From Hydractinia symbiolongicarpus (lineage: Eukaryota; Cnidaria; Hydrozoa; Anthoathecata; Hydractiniidae), in NCBI RefSeq assembly GCF_029227915.1, contig NC_079884.1, positions 6,698,001 through 6,762,000 of the forward strand: 64,000 nucleotides of DNA. Direction: 5' to 3'. The notes beneath the pieces were generated by a model. The model was given only the letters and a program-made list of their open reading frames with translations. It ran no database searches and was not told where the DNA came from. Shown here in pieces: positions 22,261-35,200 of this stretch (within the stretch, counting starts at the first letter, position 1; the number at the start of each line of letters is the position of its first letter). A program made the position numbers and the translations under genes.

Positions 22261-24620
22261 ATCATGTCAAATTAAGTAGAATTTTTTTCTTGGAGTCCAT
22301 TTGTGTCATTTATGACATTGATCAGGTCAGCGTCCAAATTAAGTTCAATTAAGTCCCACAGTCAATCGTTTCACTGTTAAAAACGATGCAAACTAGTAAT
22401 ATCAGATAATTATCGCTAAATACATGTTGTTACGAATATGTAACCCAACCGTTGAAAATCAAACGGACTGACACCGTTAGAAAGTCAATGAAATAAAGTT
22501 TTTGAAACTGTCGCTATTTCTTCAGCGCGCGATAACGGCTAGGATTGGTCCCACAGTAAAAAATGACTTTTTTATCTTAATTCTAAATTAAAGCGCTACC
22601 ACAGCGCCCAGTGTAATCGCTGAGATTCGGCAATCATTTCATATTAAGAAGAATGTTATTTCTTGGAATCCAATTGTCTCACTTTCACATTTATAAGGTC
22701 ACAGTCCATAATCAGTTCAATTAAGTCCCACAGTCAATGGTTTCACTGTTAAAAGCCATACAACCTAGTAATATCAGAAAAATATCGCTAAATACATGTT
22801 GGTACGAATATGTGACCCAACAGTTGTAAGTAAAACGGATTGACACCGTTAGAAAGTCAATGAAATGTAGTTTTTGAAACTGTCGCTATTTCTTCAGCGC
22901 GCGATAACGGGTAGGATTGGTCCCACAATAAAGAACGACTTATTTATCTAAATTTTTAAATGTAGCGCTACCACAGCGCCCAGTGTAATCGCTGATTTCC
23001 GGCAATCACGTCAAATTAAGAAGAATATTTTTTCTTATAGTCCATTTGAGTCATTTATAACATTGATCAGGTCGCAGTCCATAATCAGTTCAATTAAGTC
23101 CCACAGTCAATGGTTTCACTGTTAGAAGCCATACAACCTAGTAATATCAGATAAATATCGCTAAATACATGTTGGTACGAATATGTGACCCAGCTGTTGA
23201 AACTCAAACGGACTGACACCGTTAGAAAGTCAATGAAATGTAGTTTTTCAAACTGTCGCTATTTCTTCAGCGCGCGATAACGGCTAGGTTTGGTCCCACA
23301 GTAAGAAATGACTTTTTTATCCTAATTTTTATTTGAAGCGCTACCACAGCGACCAGTGTAATCGCTGATTTCCTGCAATCACGTCAAATTAAGAAGAATG
23401 TTTTTTCTTGGAGTCCAATTGTCTCACTTTCACATTCATAAGGTCGCAGTCCATTATCAGTTCAATTAAGTCCCACAGTCAATGGTTTCACTGTTAAAAG
23501 TCATACAACCTAGTAATATCAGAAAAATATCGCTAAATACATGTTAGTACGAATATGTGATCAAACCGTTGTAACTCAAACGGATTGACACCGTTAGAAA
23601 GTCAATGAAATGTAGTTTTTGAAACTGTCGCTATTTCTTCAGCGCGCGATAACGGACAGGATTGGTCCCACAGTAGAGAACGACTTATTTATCTATTTTT
23701 TTTAAGTGAAGCGCTACCACAGCGCCCAGTGTAATCGCTGATTTCCGGCAATCATGTCAAATTAAGTAGAATTTTTTTCTTGGAGTCCATTTGTGTCATT
23801 TATGACATTGATCAGGTCAGGGTCCAAATTAAGTTCAATTAAGTCCCACAGTCAATCGTTTCACTGTTAAAAACGATGCAAACTAGTAATATCAGATAAT
23901 TATCGCTAAATACATGTTGTTACGAATATGTAACCCAACCGTTGAAAATCAAACGGACTGACACCGTTAGAAAGTCAATGAAATAAAGTTTTTGAAACTG
24001 TCGCTATTTCTTCAGCGCGCGATAACGGCTAGGATTGGTCCCACAGTAAAAAATGACTTTTTTATCTTAATTCTAAATTAAAGCGCTACCACAGCGCCCA
24101 GTGTAATCGCTGAGATTCGGCAATCATTTCATATTAAGAAGAATGTTATTTCTTGGAATCCAATTGTCTCACTTTCACATTTATAAGGTCACAGTCCATA
24201 ATCAGTTCAATTAAGTCCCACAGTCAATGGTTTCACTGTTGAAAGCCATACAACCTAGTAATATCAGAAAAATATCGCTAAATACATGTTGGTACGAATA
24301 TGTGACCCAACAGTTGTAAGTAAAACGGACTGACACCGTTAGAAAGTCAATGAAATGTAGTTTTTCAAACTGTCGCTATTTCTTCAGCGCGCGATAACGG
24401 CTAGGTTTGGTCCCACAGTAAGAAATGACTTTTTTATCCTAATTTTTATTTGAAGCGCTACCACAGCGACCAGTGTAATCGCTGATTTCCTGCAATCACG
24501 TCAAATTAAGAAGAATGTTTTTTCTTGGAGTCCAATTGTCTCACTTTCACATTCATAAGGTCGCAGTCCATTATCAGTTCAATTAAGTCCCACAGTCAAT
24601 GGTTTCACTGTTAAAAGCCA
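21980..24620. repeat. Tetramer HOR (1490 bp), second copy missing one monomer
   Basis: About 21,980-22,833 matches 23,470-24,323 at exactly 1490 bp: GAATATGTGATCAAACC at 22,061 and 23,551, GTAACCCAACC with AAATAAAG near 22,440 and 23,930, CAGTTGTAAGTAAAACGG near 22,821 and 24,311. From 24,323 the second copy instead follows 23,206 onward (offset 1117 bp, shared TTTTTCAAACTG and TTTCCTGCAATC). One monomer has thus been skipped at the internal join near CGGA at 24,327. The two copies differ at very few places (for example CAGCGTCC against CAGGGTCC near 22,329 and 23,819). Confidence 0.88.
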
Positions 24621-27600
24621 TACAACCTAGTAATATCAGAAAAATATCGCTAAATACATGTTGGTACGAACATGTGACCCAACCGTTGTAACTCAAACGG
24701 ATTGACACCGTTAGAAAGTCAATGAAATGTAGTTTTTGAAACTGTCGCTATTTCTTCAGCGCGCGATAACGGACAGGATTGGTCCCACAGTAAAAACGAC
24801 TTTTTTAACTTAATTTTAAATTGAAGCGCTACCACATCGCCCAGTGTAATCGCTGAGTTTCGGCAATCATTTCATATTAAGAAGAATGTTATTTCTTGGA
24901 GTCCAATTGTCTCACTTTCACATTTATAAGGTCATAGTCCATAATCAGTTCAATTAAGTCCCACAGTCAATGGTTTCACTGTTAAAAGCCATACAACCTA
25001 GTAATATCAGAAAAATATCGCTAAATACATGTTGGTACGAATATGTGACCCAACCGCTGTGACTAAAACGGATTGACACCGTTAGGAAGTCAATGAAATG
25101 CAGTTTTCAAAACTGTCGCTATTTTTTCAGCGCGCGATAACGGGTAGGATTGGTCCCACAGTAAAGAACGACTTATTTATCTAAATTTTTAAATGAAGCG
25201 CTACCACAGCGCCCGGTGTAATCGCTGATTTCCGGCAATCACGTCAAATTAAGAAGAATTTTTTTTCTTGGAGTCCAATTGTCTCACTTTCACATTTATA
25301 AGGTCGCAGTCCATAATCAGTTCAATTAAGTCCCACAGTCAATGGTTCTACTGTTGAAAGCTACACAACCTAGTAAAATCAGATAAATATCGCTAAACGC
25401 ATGTTGGTACGAATATGTGACCCAACTGTTGAAACTCAAACGGACTGACACCGTTAGAATGTCAATGAAATGTAGTTTTTGAGACTGTCGCTATTTCTTC
25501 AGCGCGCGATAACGGCTAGGTTGGGTCCCACAGTAAAAAATGACTTTTTTATCCTAATTTTTACTTGAAGCGCTACCACAGCGACCAGTCTAATCGCTGA
25601 TTTCCGGCAATCACGTCAAATTAAGAAGAATGTTTTTTCTTGGAGTCCATTTGTGTCATTTATCACATTGATCAGGTCACAGTCCAGAGTTAGTTCAATT
25701 AAGTCCCACAGTCAATCGTTTCACTGTTAAAAGCGATGCAACCTAGTAATATCAGATAAATATCGCTAAATACATGTTGGTACGAATTTGTGACCCAACC
25801 GTTGAAACTCAAACAAACTGTCACCGTCAGAAAGTTAATGAAATGTAGTTTTTGAAACTGTCGCTATGTCTTCAGCGCGCGATAACGGCTAGGATTGGTC
25901 CCACAATAAAAAAATGACTTTTTTATCATAATTCTTAAATAAAGCGCTTCCACAGAGCCCATTGTAATCGCTGAGTTTCGGCAATCATGTCAAATTAAGA
26001 AGAATGTTATTTCTTGGAGTCCAATTGTCTGACTTTCACATTCATCAGGTCACAGTCCATAATCAGTTCAATTAAGTACCACAGTCAATCGTTTCACTGT
26101 TAAAAGTCCACACAACCTAGTAATATCAGAAAAATATCGCTAAATACATGTTGGTACGAATATGTGACCCAACCGTTGTAACTCAAACGGATTGACACCG
26201 TTAGAAAGTCAATGCAGTGTTGTTTTTGAAACTGTCGCTATTTCTTCAGCCTGCGATAACGAATAGGATTGGTCCCACAGTAAGGAACGACTCATTTATC
26301 TAAATTTTTAAATGAAGCGCTACCACAACGCCTAGTGTAATCGCTGATTTCCGGCAATCACGTCAAATTAAGAAGAATGTTTTTTCTTGGAGTCCATTTG
26401 TGTCATTTATCACATTGATCAGGTCACAGTCCAGAGTTAGTTCAATTAAGTCCCACAGTCAATCGTTTCACTCTTAAAAGCGATGCAACCTAGTAATATC
26501 AGATAAATATCGCTAAATACATGTTGGTACGAATTTGTGACCCAACCGTTGAAACTCAAACGAACTGTCACCGTTAGAAAGTTAATGAAATGTAGTTTTT
26601 GAAACTGTCGCTATGTCTTCAGCGCGCAATAACGGCTAGGATTGGTTCCACAGTAAAAAATGACTTTTTTATCTTAATTTTTAATTGAAGCGCTACCACA
26701 GCGCCCAGTGTAATCGCTGAGTTTAGGCAATCATTTCATATTAAGAAGAATGTTACTTCTTGGAGTCCAATGGTTTCACTTTGACATTTATAAGGTCACA
26801 GTCCATAATCAGTTCAATTAAGTCCCACAGTCAATGGTTTCACTGTTAAAAGCCATACAACCTAGTAATATCAGAAAAATATCGCTAAATACATGTTGGT
26901 ACGAAGATGTGACCCAACCGTTGTAACCCAAACGAATTGACACCGTTCGAAAGTCAATGAAATGTAGTTTTTGAAACTGTCTCTACTGATTCAGCGCGGG
27001 ATAACGGCTAGGATTGGTCCCACAGTAAGAAATGACTTATTTATCTAAATTTTTAAATGAAGCGCTACCACAGCACCCAGTGTAATCGCTGATTTCCGGC
27101 AATCACGTCAAATTAGGAAGAATGTTTTTTCTTGGAGTGCAATTGTCTCATTTATCACATTTATCAGGGCACAGTCCAAAGTTAGTCAATTAAATCCCAC
27201 AGTCAATCGTTGCACTGTTAAAAGCGATGCAACCTAGTAATATCAGAAAAATATCGCTAAATACATGTTAGTACGAATATGTGACCCAACCGTTGTAAGT
27301 AAAACGGATTAACACCGTTAGAAAGTCAATGAAATGTAGTTTTTGAAACTGTCGCTATTTCCTCAGCGCACGATAATGGCTAGGATTGGTCCCACAATAA
27401 AAAATGACTTTTTTATAATAATTCTTAAATGAAGCGCTACCACAGAGCCAAGTGTAATCGCCAAGTTTAGGCAATCATGTCAAATTAACAAGAATGTTTT
27501 TTCTTGGAGTCCAATTGTCTCCTTTATCACATTTGTCAGGTGACAGTCCAAAGTTAGCTCAATTAAGTCCCACAGTCAATCGTTTCATAGTTAAAAGCGA

Positions 27601-28090
27601 TGCAACCTAGTAACATCAGATAAATATCGCTAAATACGTGTTGGTACGAATATGTGACCCAACCGTTGTAACTCAAACGGACTGACACCGTTAGGAAGTC
27701 AATGAAATGTAGTTTTTGAAACTGTCGCTATTTCTTCAGCGCGCGATAACGGCTAGGATTCGTCCCACAATAAAACAATGACTTTTTTATCATAATTCTT
27801 AAATAAAGCGCTTCCACAGAGCCCAGTGTAATCGCTGAGTTTCGGCAATCATGTCAAATTAAGAAGAATGTTATTTCTTGGAGTCCAGTTGTCTGACTTT
27901 CACATTTATAAGGTCACAGTCCATAATCAGTTCAATTAAGTACCACAGTCAATCGTTTCACTGTTAAAAGTCCACACAACCTAGTAATATCAGAAAAATA
28001 TCGCTAAATACATGTTGGTACGAATATGTGACCCAACCGTTGTAACTCAAACGGATTGACACCGTTAGAAAGTAAATGAAGTGTAGTTTT
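24621..28090. repeat. Mixed monomers with dimer and pentamer echoes
   Basis: Two P-head monomers with GAATTTGTGACCC repeat at 748 bp (25,783 and 26,531). About 25,860-26,210 matches 27,730-28,075 at about 1864 bp (five monomers), with the private combination AAAGCGCTTCCACAGAGCCC (25,941 and 27,805), AAGTACCACAG and AAAAGTCCACACAACC. Elsewhere single monomers are individually diverged, for example CAGAGCCAAGTGTAATCGCC near 27,440. No gene or foreign insertion is seen. Confidence 0.75.
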
Positions 28091-28990
28091 TGAAATTGTC
28101 TCTACTGCTTCAGCGCGGGATAACGGCTAGGATTGGTCCCACAGTAAGAAATGACTTATTTATCTGAATTTTTAAATGAAGCGCTACCACAACGCCTAGT
28201 GTAATCGCTGATTTCCGGCAATCACGTCAAATTAAGAAGAATGTTTTTTCTTGGAGTCCATTTGTGCATTTATCACATTGATCAGGTCACAGTCCAGAGT
28301 TAGTTCAATTAAGTCCCACAGTCAGTCGTTTCACTGTTAAAAGCCATACAACCTAGTAATATCAGAAAAATATCGCTAAAAACATGTTGGTACCAATATG
28401 TGACCCAACCGTTGTAACTCAAACGGATTGACACCGTTAGAAAGTCAATGAAGTGTAGTTTTTGAAATTGTCTCTACTGCTTCAGCGCGGGATAACGGCT
28501 AGGATTGGTCCCACAGTAAGAAATGACTTATTTATCTGAATTTTTAAATGAAGCGCTACCACAGCGCCCAGTGTAATCGCTGATTTCCGTCAATCACGTC
28601 AAATTAGAAAGAATGTTTTTTCTTGGAGTCCAATTGTCTCATTTATCACATTTATCAGGGCACAGTCCAAAGTTAGTTCAATTAAATCCCACAGTCAATC
28701 GTTGCACTGTTAAAAGCGATACAACCTAGTAATATCAGAAAAATATCGCTAAAAACATGTTGGTACCAATATGTGACCCAACCGTTGTATCTCAAACGGA
28801 TTGACACCGTTAGAAAGTCAATGAAGTGTATTTTTGAAATTGTCTCTACTGCTTCATCGCGGGATAACGGCTAGTATTGGTCCCACAGTAAGAAATGACT
28901 TATTTATCTGAATTTTTAAATGAAGCGCTACCACAGCGCCCAGTGTAATCGCTGATTTCCGGCAATCACGTCAAATTTGGAAGAATGTTT
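28080..28990. repeat. Run of three consecutive tail-S monomers
   Basis: Three adjacent monomers all carry GAAATTGTCTCTACTGCTTC, the GCGGGATAACGG tail and CTGAATTTTTAAATG (about 28,163, 28,534, 28,908). Two share the CTAAAAACATGTTGGTACC core (28,378 and 28,751). This is a local single-monomer expansion. The same S-S pair recurs inside the HORs at 35.5, 38.8, 40.3, 43.7, 47.0 and 55.2 kb. Confidence 0.82.
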
Positions 28991-29949
28991 TTTCTTGAAG
29001 TCCAATTGTCTCATTTATCACATTTATCAGGGCACAGTCCAAAGTTAGTTCAATTAAATCCCACAGTCAATCGTTGCGCTGTTAAAAGCGATGCAACCTA
29101 GTAACATCAGATAAATATCGCTAAATACATGTTGGTACGAATATGTGACCCAACCGTTGAAACTCAAACGGACTGACACCGTTAGAAAGTCAATGAAATG
29201 TAGTTTTTGAAACTGTCGCTATTTCTTAAGCGCGCGATAACAGCTAGAATTGGTCCCACAGTAAAAAATGACTTTCTTATCTTAATTTTAAATTGAAGCG
29301 CTACCACAGCACCCAGTGTAATCGCTGAGTTTCGGCAATCATTTCATATTAAGAAAAATGTTATTTCTTGGAGTTCAATTGTCTCACTTTTACATTTATA
29401 AGGTCACAGTCCATAATCAGTTCAATTAAGTCCCACAGTCAATCGTTTCACTGTTAAAAGCGATGCAACCTAGTAATATCAGAAAAATATCGCTAAATAC
29501 ATGTTGGTACGAATATGTGACCCAACCGTTGTAAGTAAAACGGATTGACACCGTTAGAAAGTCAATGAAATGTAGTTTTTAAAACTGTCGCTATTTTTTC
29601 AGTGTGCGATAACGGGTAGGATTGGTCCCACAGTAAAGAACGACTTATTTATCTAATTTTTTAAATGAAGCGCTACCACAGCGCCCAGTGTAATCGCTGA
29701 GTTTCGGCAATCATTTCATATTAAGAAGAATGTTATTTCTTGGAGTCCAATTGTCTCACTTTCACATTTATAAGGTCACAGTCCATAATCAGTTCAATTA
29801 AGTCCCACAGTCAATCGTTTCACTGTTAAAAGCGATGCAACCTAGTAATATCAGAAAAATATCGCTAAATACATGTTGGTACGAATATGTGACCCAACCG
29901 TTGTAAGTAAAACGGATTGACACCGTTAGAAAGTCAATGAAATGTAGTT

Positions 29950-32062
29950 TTTGAAACTGTCGCTATTTTTTCATCGCACGATAACGGTTAGGATTGGTCC
30001 TACAGTAAAGAACGACTTATTTATCTAAAGTTTTTAATGAAGCGCTACCACAGCGCCCAGTGTAATCGCTGAGTTTCGGCAATCACGTCAAATTAAGAAG
30101 AATGTTTTTTCTTGGACTCCATTTGTGTCATTTATCACATTGATCAGGTCACAGTCCAGAGTTAGTTCAATTAAGTCCCACAGTCAATCGTTTCACTGTT
30201 AAAAGCCATACAACCTAGTAATATCAGAAAAATATCGCTAAATACATGTTGGTACGAAGATGTGACCCAACCGTTGTAACCCAAACGAATTGACACCGTT
30301 CGAAAGTCAATGAAATGTAGTTTTTGAAACTGTCGCTATTTTATCAGCGCGCGATAACGGGTAGGATTGGTTCCACAGTAAAGAACGACTTATTTATCTA
30401 AATTTTTAAATGAAGCGCTACCACAGCGCCCAGTGTAATCGCTGATTTCCGGCAATCACGTCAAATTAAGAAGAATTTTTTTTCTTGGAGTCAAATTGTC
30501 TCACTTTCACATTTATAAGGTCGCTGTCCATAATCAGTTCAACTACGTCCCACAGTCAATGGTTTCACTGTTAAAAGCCATACAACCTAGTAATATCAGA
30601 AAAATATCGCTAAATACATGTTGGTACGAATATGTGACCCAACCGTTGTAACTCAAACGGATTGACACCGTTAGAAAGTCAATGAAATGTAGTTTTTTAA
30701 ACTGTCGCTATTTCTTCAGCTCGTGATAACGGACAGGATTGGTCCCACAGTAAAGAACGACTTATTTATCTAATTTTTTTAAGTGAAGCGCTACCACAGC
30801 GCCCAGTGTAATCGCTGACTTCCGGCAATCATGTCAAATTAAGAAGAATTTTTTTTTTGGAGTCCATTTGTGTTATTTATGACATTGATCAGGTCACGGT
30901 CTGAATTTAGTTCAATTAAGTCCCACAGTCAATCGTTTCACTGTTAAAAGCGATGCAAACTAGTAATATCAGATAAATATCGTTAAATACATGTTGGTAC
31001 GAATATGTGACCCAACCGTTGAAACTCAAACGGACTGACACCGTTAGAAAGTCTATGAAATGTAGTTTTTGAAACTGTCGCTATTTTTTCATCGCACGAT
31101 AACGGTTAGGATTGGTCCTACAGTAAAGAACGACTTATTTATCTAAAGTTTTTAATGAAGCGCTACCACAGCGCCCAGTGTAATCGCTGAGTTTCGGCAA
31201 TCACGTCAAATTAAGAAGAATGTTTTTTCTTGGACTCCATTTGTGTCATTTATCACATTGATCAGGTCACAGTCCAGAGTTAGTTCAATTAAGTCCCACA
31301 GTCAATCGTTTCACTGTTAAAAGCCATACAACCTAGTAATATCAGAAAAATATCGCTAAATACATGTTGGTACGAAGATGTGACCCAACCGTTGTAACCC
31401 AAACGAATTGACACCGTTCGAAAGTCAATGAAATGTAGTTTTTGAAACTGTCGCTATTTTATCAGCGCGCGATAACGGGTAGGATTGGTTCCACAGTAAA
31501 GAACGACTTATTTATCTAAATTTTTAAATGAAGCGTTACCACAGCGCCCAGTGTAATCGCTGATTTCCGGCAATCACGTCAAATTAAGAAGAATTTTTTT
31601 TCTTGGAGTCAAATTGTCTCACTTTCACATTTATAAGGTCGCTGTCCATAATCAGTTCAACTACGTCCCACAGTCAATGGTTTCACTGTTAAAAGCCATA
31701 CAACCTAGTAATATCAGAAAAATATCGCTAAATACATGTTGGTACGAATATGTGACCCAACCGTTGTAACTCAAACGGATTGACACCGTTAGAAAGTCAA
31801 TGAAATGTAGTTTTTGAAACTGTCGCTATTTCTTCAGCTCGTGATAACGGACAGGATTGGTCCCACAGTAAAGAACGACTTATTTATCTAATTTTTTTAA
31901 GTGAAGCGCTACCACAGCGCCCAGTGTAATCGCTGATTTCCGGCAATCATGTCAAATTAAGAAGAATTTTTTTTTTGGAGTCCATTTGTGTTATTTATGA
32001 CATTGATCAGGTCACGGTCCGAATTTAGTTCAATTAAGTCCCACAGTCAATCGCTTCACTGT
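29950..32062. repeat. Trimer HOR, 1118 bp, in duplication copy 1
   Basis: Markers repeat at 1118 bp: CATCGCACGATAACGGTTAGG near 29,972 and 31,090, CTTGGACTCC near 30,111 and 31,229, TATTTTATCAGCGCG near 30,337 and 31,455, GGTTCCACAG near 30,369 and 31,487, CAACTACGTCC near 30,539 and 31,657, and CAGCTCGTGATAACGG near 30,717 and 31,836. Four of these (GGACTCC, TTATCAG, GGTTCC, CAACTACG) are absent from the corresponding trimer at 49.65-51.77 kb. The second copy runs into the deletion at 32,063. Confidence 0.88.
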
Positions 32063-32295
32063 TAAAAACATGTTGGTACCAATGTGTGACCCAACCGTTG
32101 TAACTCAAACGGATTGACACCGTTAGAAAGTCAATGAAGTGTAGTTTTTGAAATTGTCTCTACTGCTTCAGCGCGCGATAACGGCTAGGATTGGTCCCTC
32201 AGTAAAAAATGACTTTTTTATTTTAATTTTCAATTGAAACGCTACCACAGAGCCCAGTGTAATCTCTGAGTTTCGGCAATCATTTCATATTAAGA
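31963..32295. repeat. Shortened mosaic monomer (333 bp) with 39 bp deletion
   Basis: GTTAAAA is followed directly by ACATGTTGG. The missing 39 bp would normally lie between the TAAAA of GTTAAAA and that of GCTAAAA, and TAAAA is retained at 32,063-32,067. The left part matches the P-head monomer at about 51.66-51.77 kb. About 32,068-32,170 is tail-S-type sequence (GTACCAAT, CGGATTGAC, AAGTGTAG, CTCTACTGCTTC). From GCGCGATAACGG onward it again matches copy 2, now at 19,740 bp. A short conversion tract with a deletion at its left end explains this best. Confidence 0.88.
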
Positions 32296-35200
32296 AGAAT
32301 GTTATTTCTTGAAGTCCAATTGTCTCGCTTTTACATTTATAAGGTCACATCCATAATCAGTTCAATTAAATCCCACAGTCAATCGTTGCACTGTTAAAAG
32401 CGATGCAACCTAGTAATATCAGATAAATATCGCTAAATACATGTTGGTACGAATTTGTGACCCAACCGTTGAAACTCAAACGGACTGACACCGTTAGAAA
32501 GTCAATGAAATGTAGTTTTTGAAACTGTCGCTATTTCTTAAGCGCGCGATAACAGCTAGAATTGGTCCCACAGTAAAAAATTACTTTTTTATCTTAATTT
32601 TAAATTGAAGCGCTACCACAGCACCCAGTGTAATCGCTGAGTTTCGGCAATCATTTTATGTTAAGAAGAATGTTATTTCTTGGAGTCCAATTGTCTCACT
32701 TTTACATTTATAAGGTCACAGTCCATAATCAGTTCAATTAAGTCCCACAGTCAATCGTTTCACTGTTAAAAGCGATGCAACCTAGTAATATCAGAAAAAT
32801 ATCGCTAAATACATGTTGGTACGAATATGTGACCCAACCGTTGTAAGTAAAACGGATTGACACCGTTAGACAGTCAATGAAATGTAGTTTTTAAAACTGT
32901 CGCTATTTTTTCAACGTGCGATAACGGGTAGGATTGGTCCCACAGTAAAGAACGACTTATTTATCTAATTTTTTAAATGAAGCGCTACCACAGCGCCCAG
33001 TGTAATCGCTGAGTTTCGGCAATCATTTCATATTTAGAAGAATGTTATTTCTTGGAGTCCAATTGTCTCACTTTCACATTTATAACGTCACAGTCCATAA
33101 TTAGTTCAATTAAGTCCCACAGTCAATGGTTTCACTGTTAAAAGACATACAACCTAGTAATATCAGAAAAATATCGCTAAATACATGTTGGTACGAATAT
33201 GTAACCCAACCGTTGTAACTCAAACGGATTGACACCGTTAGAAAGTCAATGAAATATAGTTTTTGAAACTGTCGCTATTTTTTCATCTCACAATAACGGT
33301 TAGGATTGGTCCTACAGTAAAGAACGACTTATTTATCTAAAGTTTTTAATGAAGCGCTACCACAGCGCCCAGTGTAATCGCTGAGTTTCGGCAATCACGT
33401 CAAATTAAGAAGAATGTTTTTTCTTGGAGTCCATTTGTGTCATTTATCACATTGATCAGGTTACAGTCCAGAGTTAGTTCAATTAAGTCCCACAGTCAAT
33501 GGTTTCACTGTTAAAAGCCATACAACCTAGTAATATCAGAAAAATATCGCTAAATACATGTTGGTACGAAGATGTGACCCAACCCTTGTAACCCAAACGA
33601 ATTGACACCGTTCGAAAGTCAATGAAATGTAGTTTTTGAAACTGTCGCTATTTTTTCAGCGCGCGATAACGGGTAGGATTGGTCCCACAGTAAAGAACGA
33701 CTTATTTATCTAAATTTTTAAATGAAGCGCTACCACAGCGCCCAGTGTAATCGCTGATTTCCGGCAATCACGTCAAATTAAGAAGAATTTTTTTTCTTGG
33801 AGTCAAATTGTCTCACTTTCACATTTATAAGGTCGCTGTCCATAATCAGTTCAATTACGTCCCACAGTCAATGGTTTCACTGTTAAAAGCCATACAACCT
33901 AGTAATATCAGAAAAATATCGCTAAATACATGTTGGTACGAATATGTGACCCAATCGTTGTAACTCAAACGGATTGACACCGTTAGAAAGTCAATGAAAT
34001 GTAGTTTTTGAAACTGTCGCTATTTCTTCAGCGCGCGATAACGGCTAGGATTGGTCTCACAGTAAAAAATGACTTTTTTATTTTAATTTTTAATTGAAAC
34101 GCTACCACAGCACCCAGTGTAATCGCTGAGTTTCGGCAATCATTTCATATTAAGAAGAATGTTATTTCTTGGAGTCCAATTGTCTCACTTTTACATTTAT
34201 AAGGTCACAGTCCATAATCAGTTCAATTAAGTCCCACAGTCAATCGTTTCACTGTTAAAAGCGATGCAACCTAGTAATATCAGAAAAATATCGCTAAATA
34301 CATGTTGGTACGAATATGTGACCCAACCGTTGTAAGTAAAACGGATTGACACCGTTAGAAAGTCAATGAAATGTAGTTTTTAAAACTGTCGCTATTATTT
34401 CAGCGTGCGATAACGGGTAGGATTGGTCCCACAGTAAAGAACGACTTATTTATCTAATTTTTTAAATGAAGCGCTACCACAGCGCCCAGTGTAATCGCTG
34501 AGATTCGGCAATCATTTCATATTAAGAAGAATGTTTTTTCTTGGAGTCCATTTGTGTCATTTATCACATTGATCAGGTTACAGTCCAGAGTTAGTTCAAT
34601 TAAGTCCCACAGTCAATCGTTTCACTGTTAAAAGCGATGCAACCTAGTAATATCAGATAAATATCGCTAAATACATGTTGGTACGAATTTGTGACCCAAC
34701 CGTTGAATCTCAAACGAACTGTCACCGTTAGAAAGTTAATGAAATGTAGTTTTTGAAACTGTCGCTATTTATTCAGCGCGCAATAACGGCTAGGATTGGT
34801 TCCACAGTAAAAAATGACTTTTTTATCTTAATTTTCAATTCAAGCGCTACCACAGCGACCAGTGTAATCGCTGAGTTTCGGCAATCATTTCATATTAAGA
34901 AGAATGTTACTTCTTGGAGTCCAATGGTCTCACTTTGACATTTATAAGGTCACAGTCCATAATCAGTTCAATTAAGTCCCACAGTCAATGGTTTCACTGT
35001 TAAAAGCCATACAAACTAGTAATATCAGAAAAATATCGCTAAATACATGTTGGTAAGAAGATGTGACCCAACCGTTGTAACCCAAACGAATTGACACCGT
35101 TCGAAAGTCAATGAAATGTAGTTTTTGAAACTGTCGCTATTTTTTCAGCGCGCGATAACGGGTAGGATTGGTCCCACAGTAAAGAACGACTTATTTATCT

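Noticed and set aside
34753-34938. 61-codon open frame on the plus strand, repeated at 54,493-54,678
   Set aside because: The near-identical pair is explained by the 19,740 bp DNA duplication. Differences are not biased to third positions and other monomers of the same phase carry stops.
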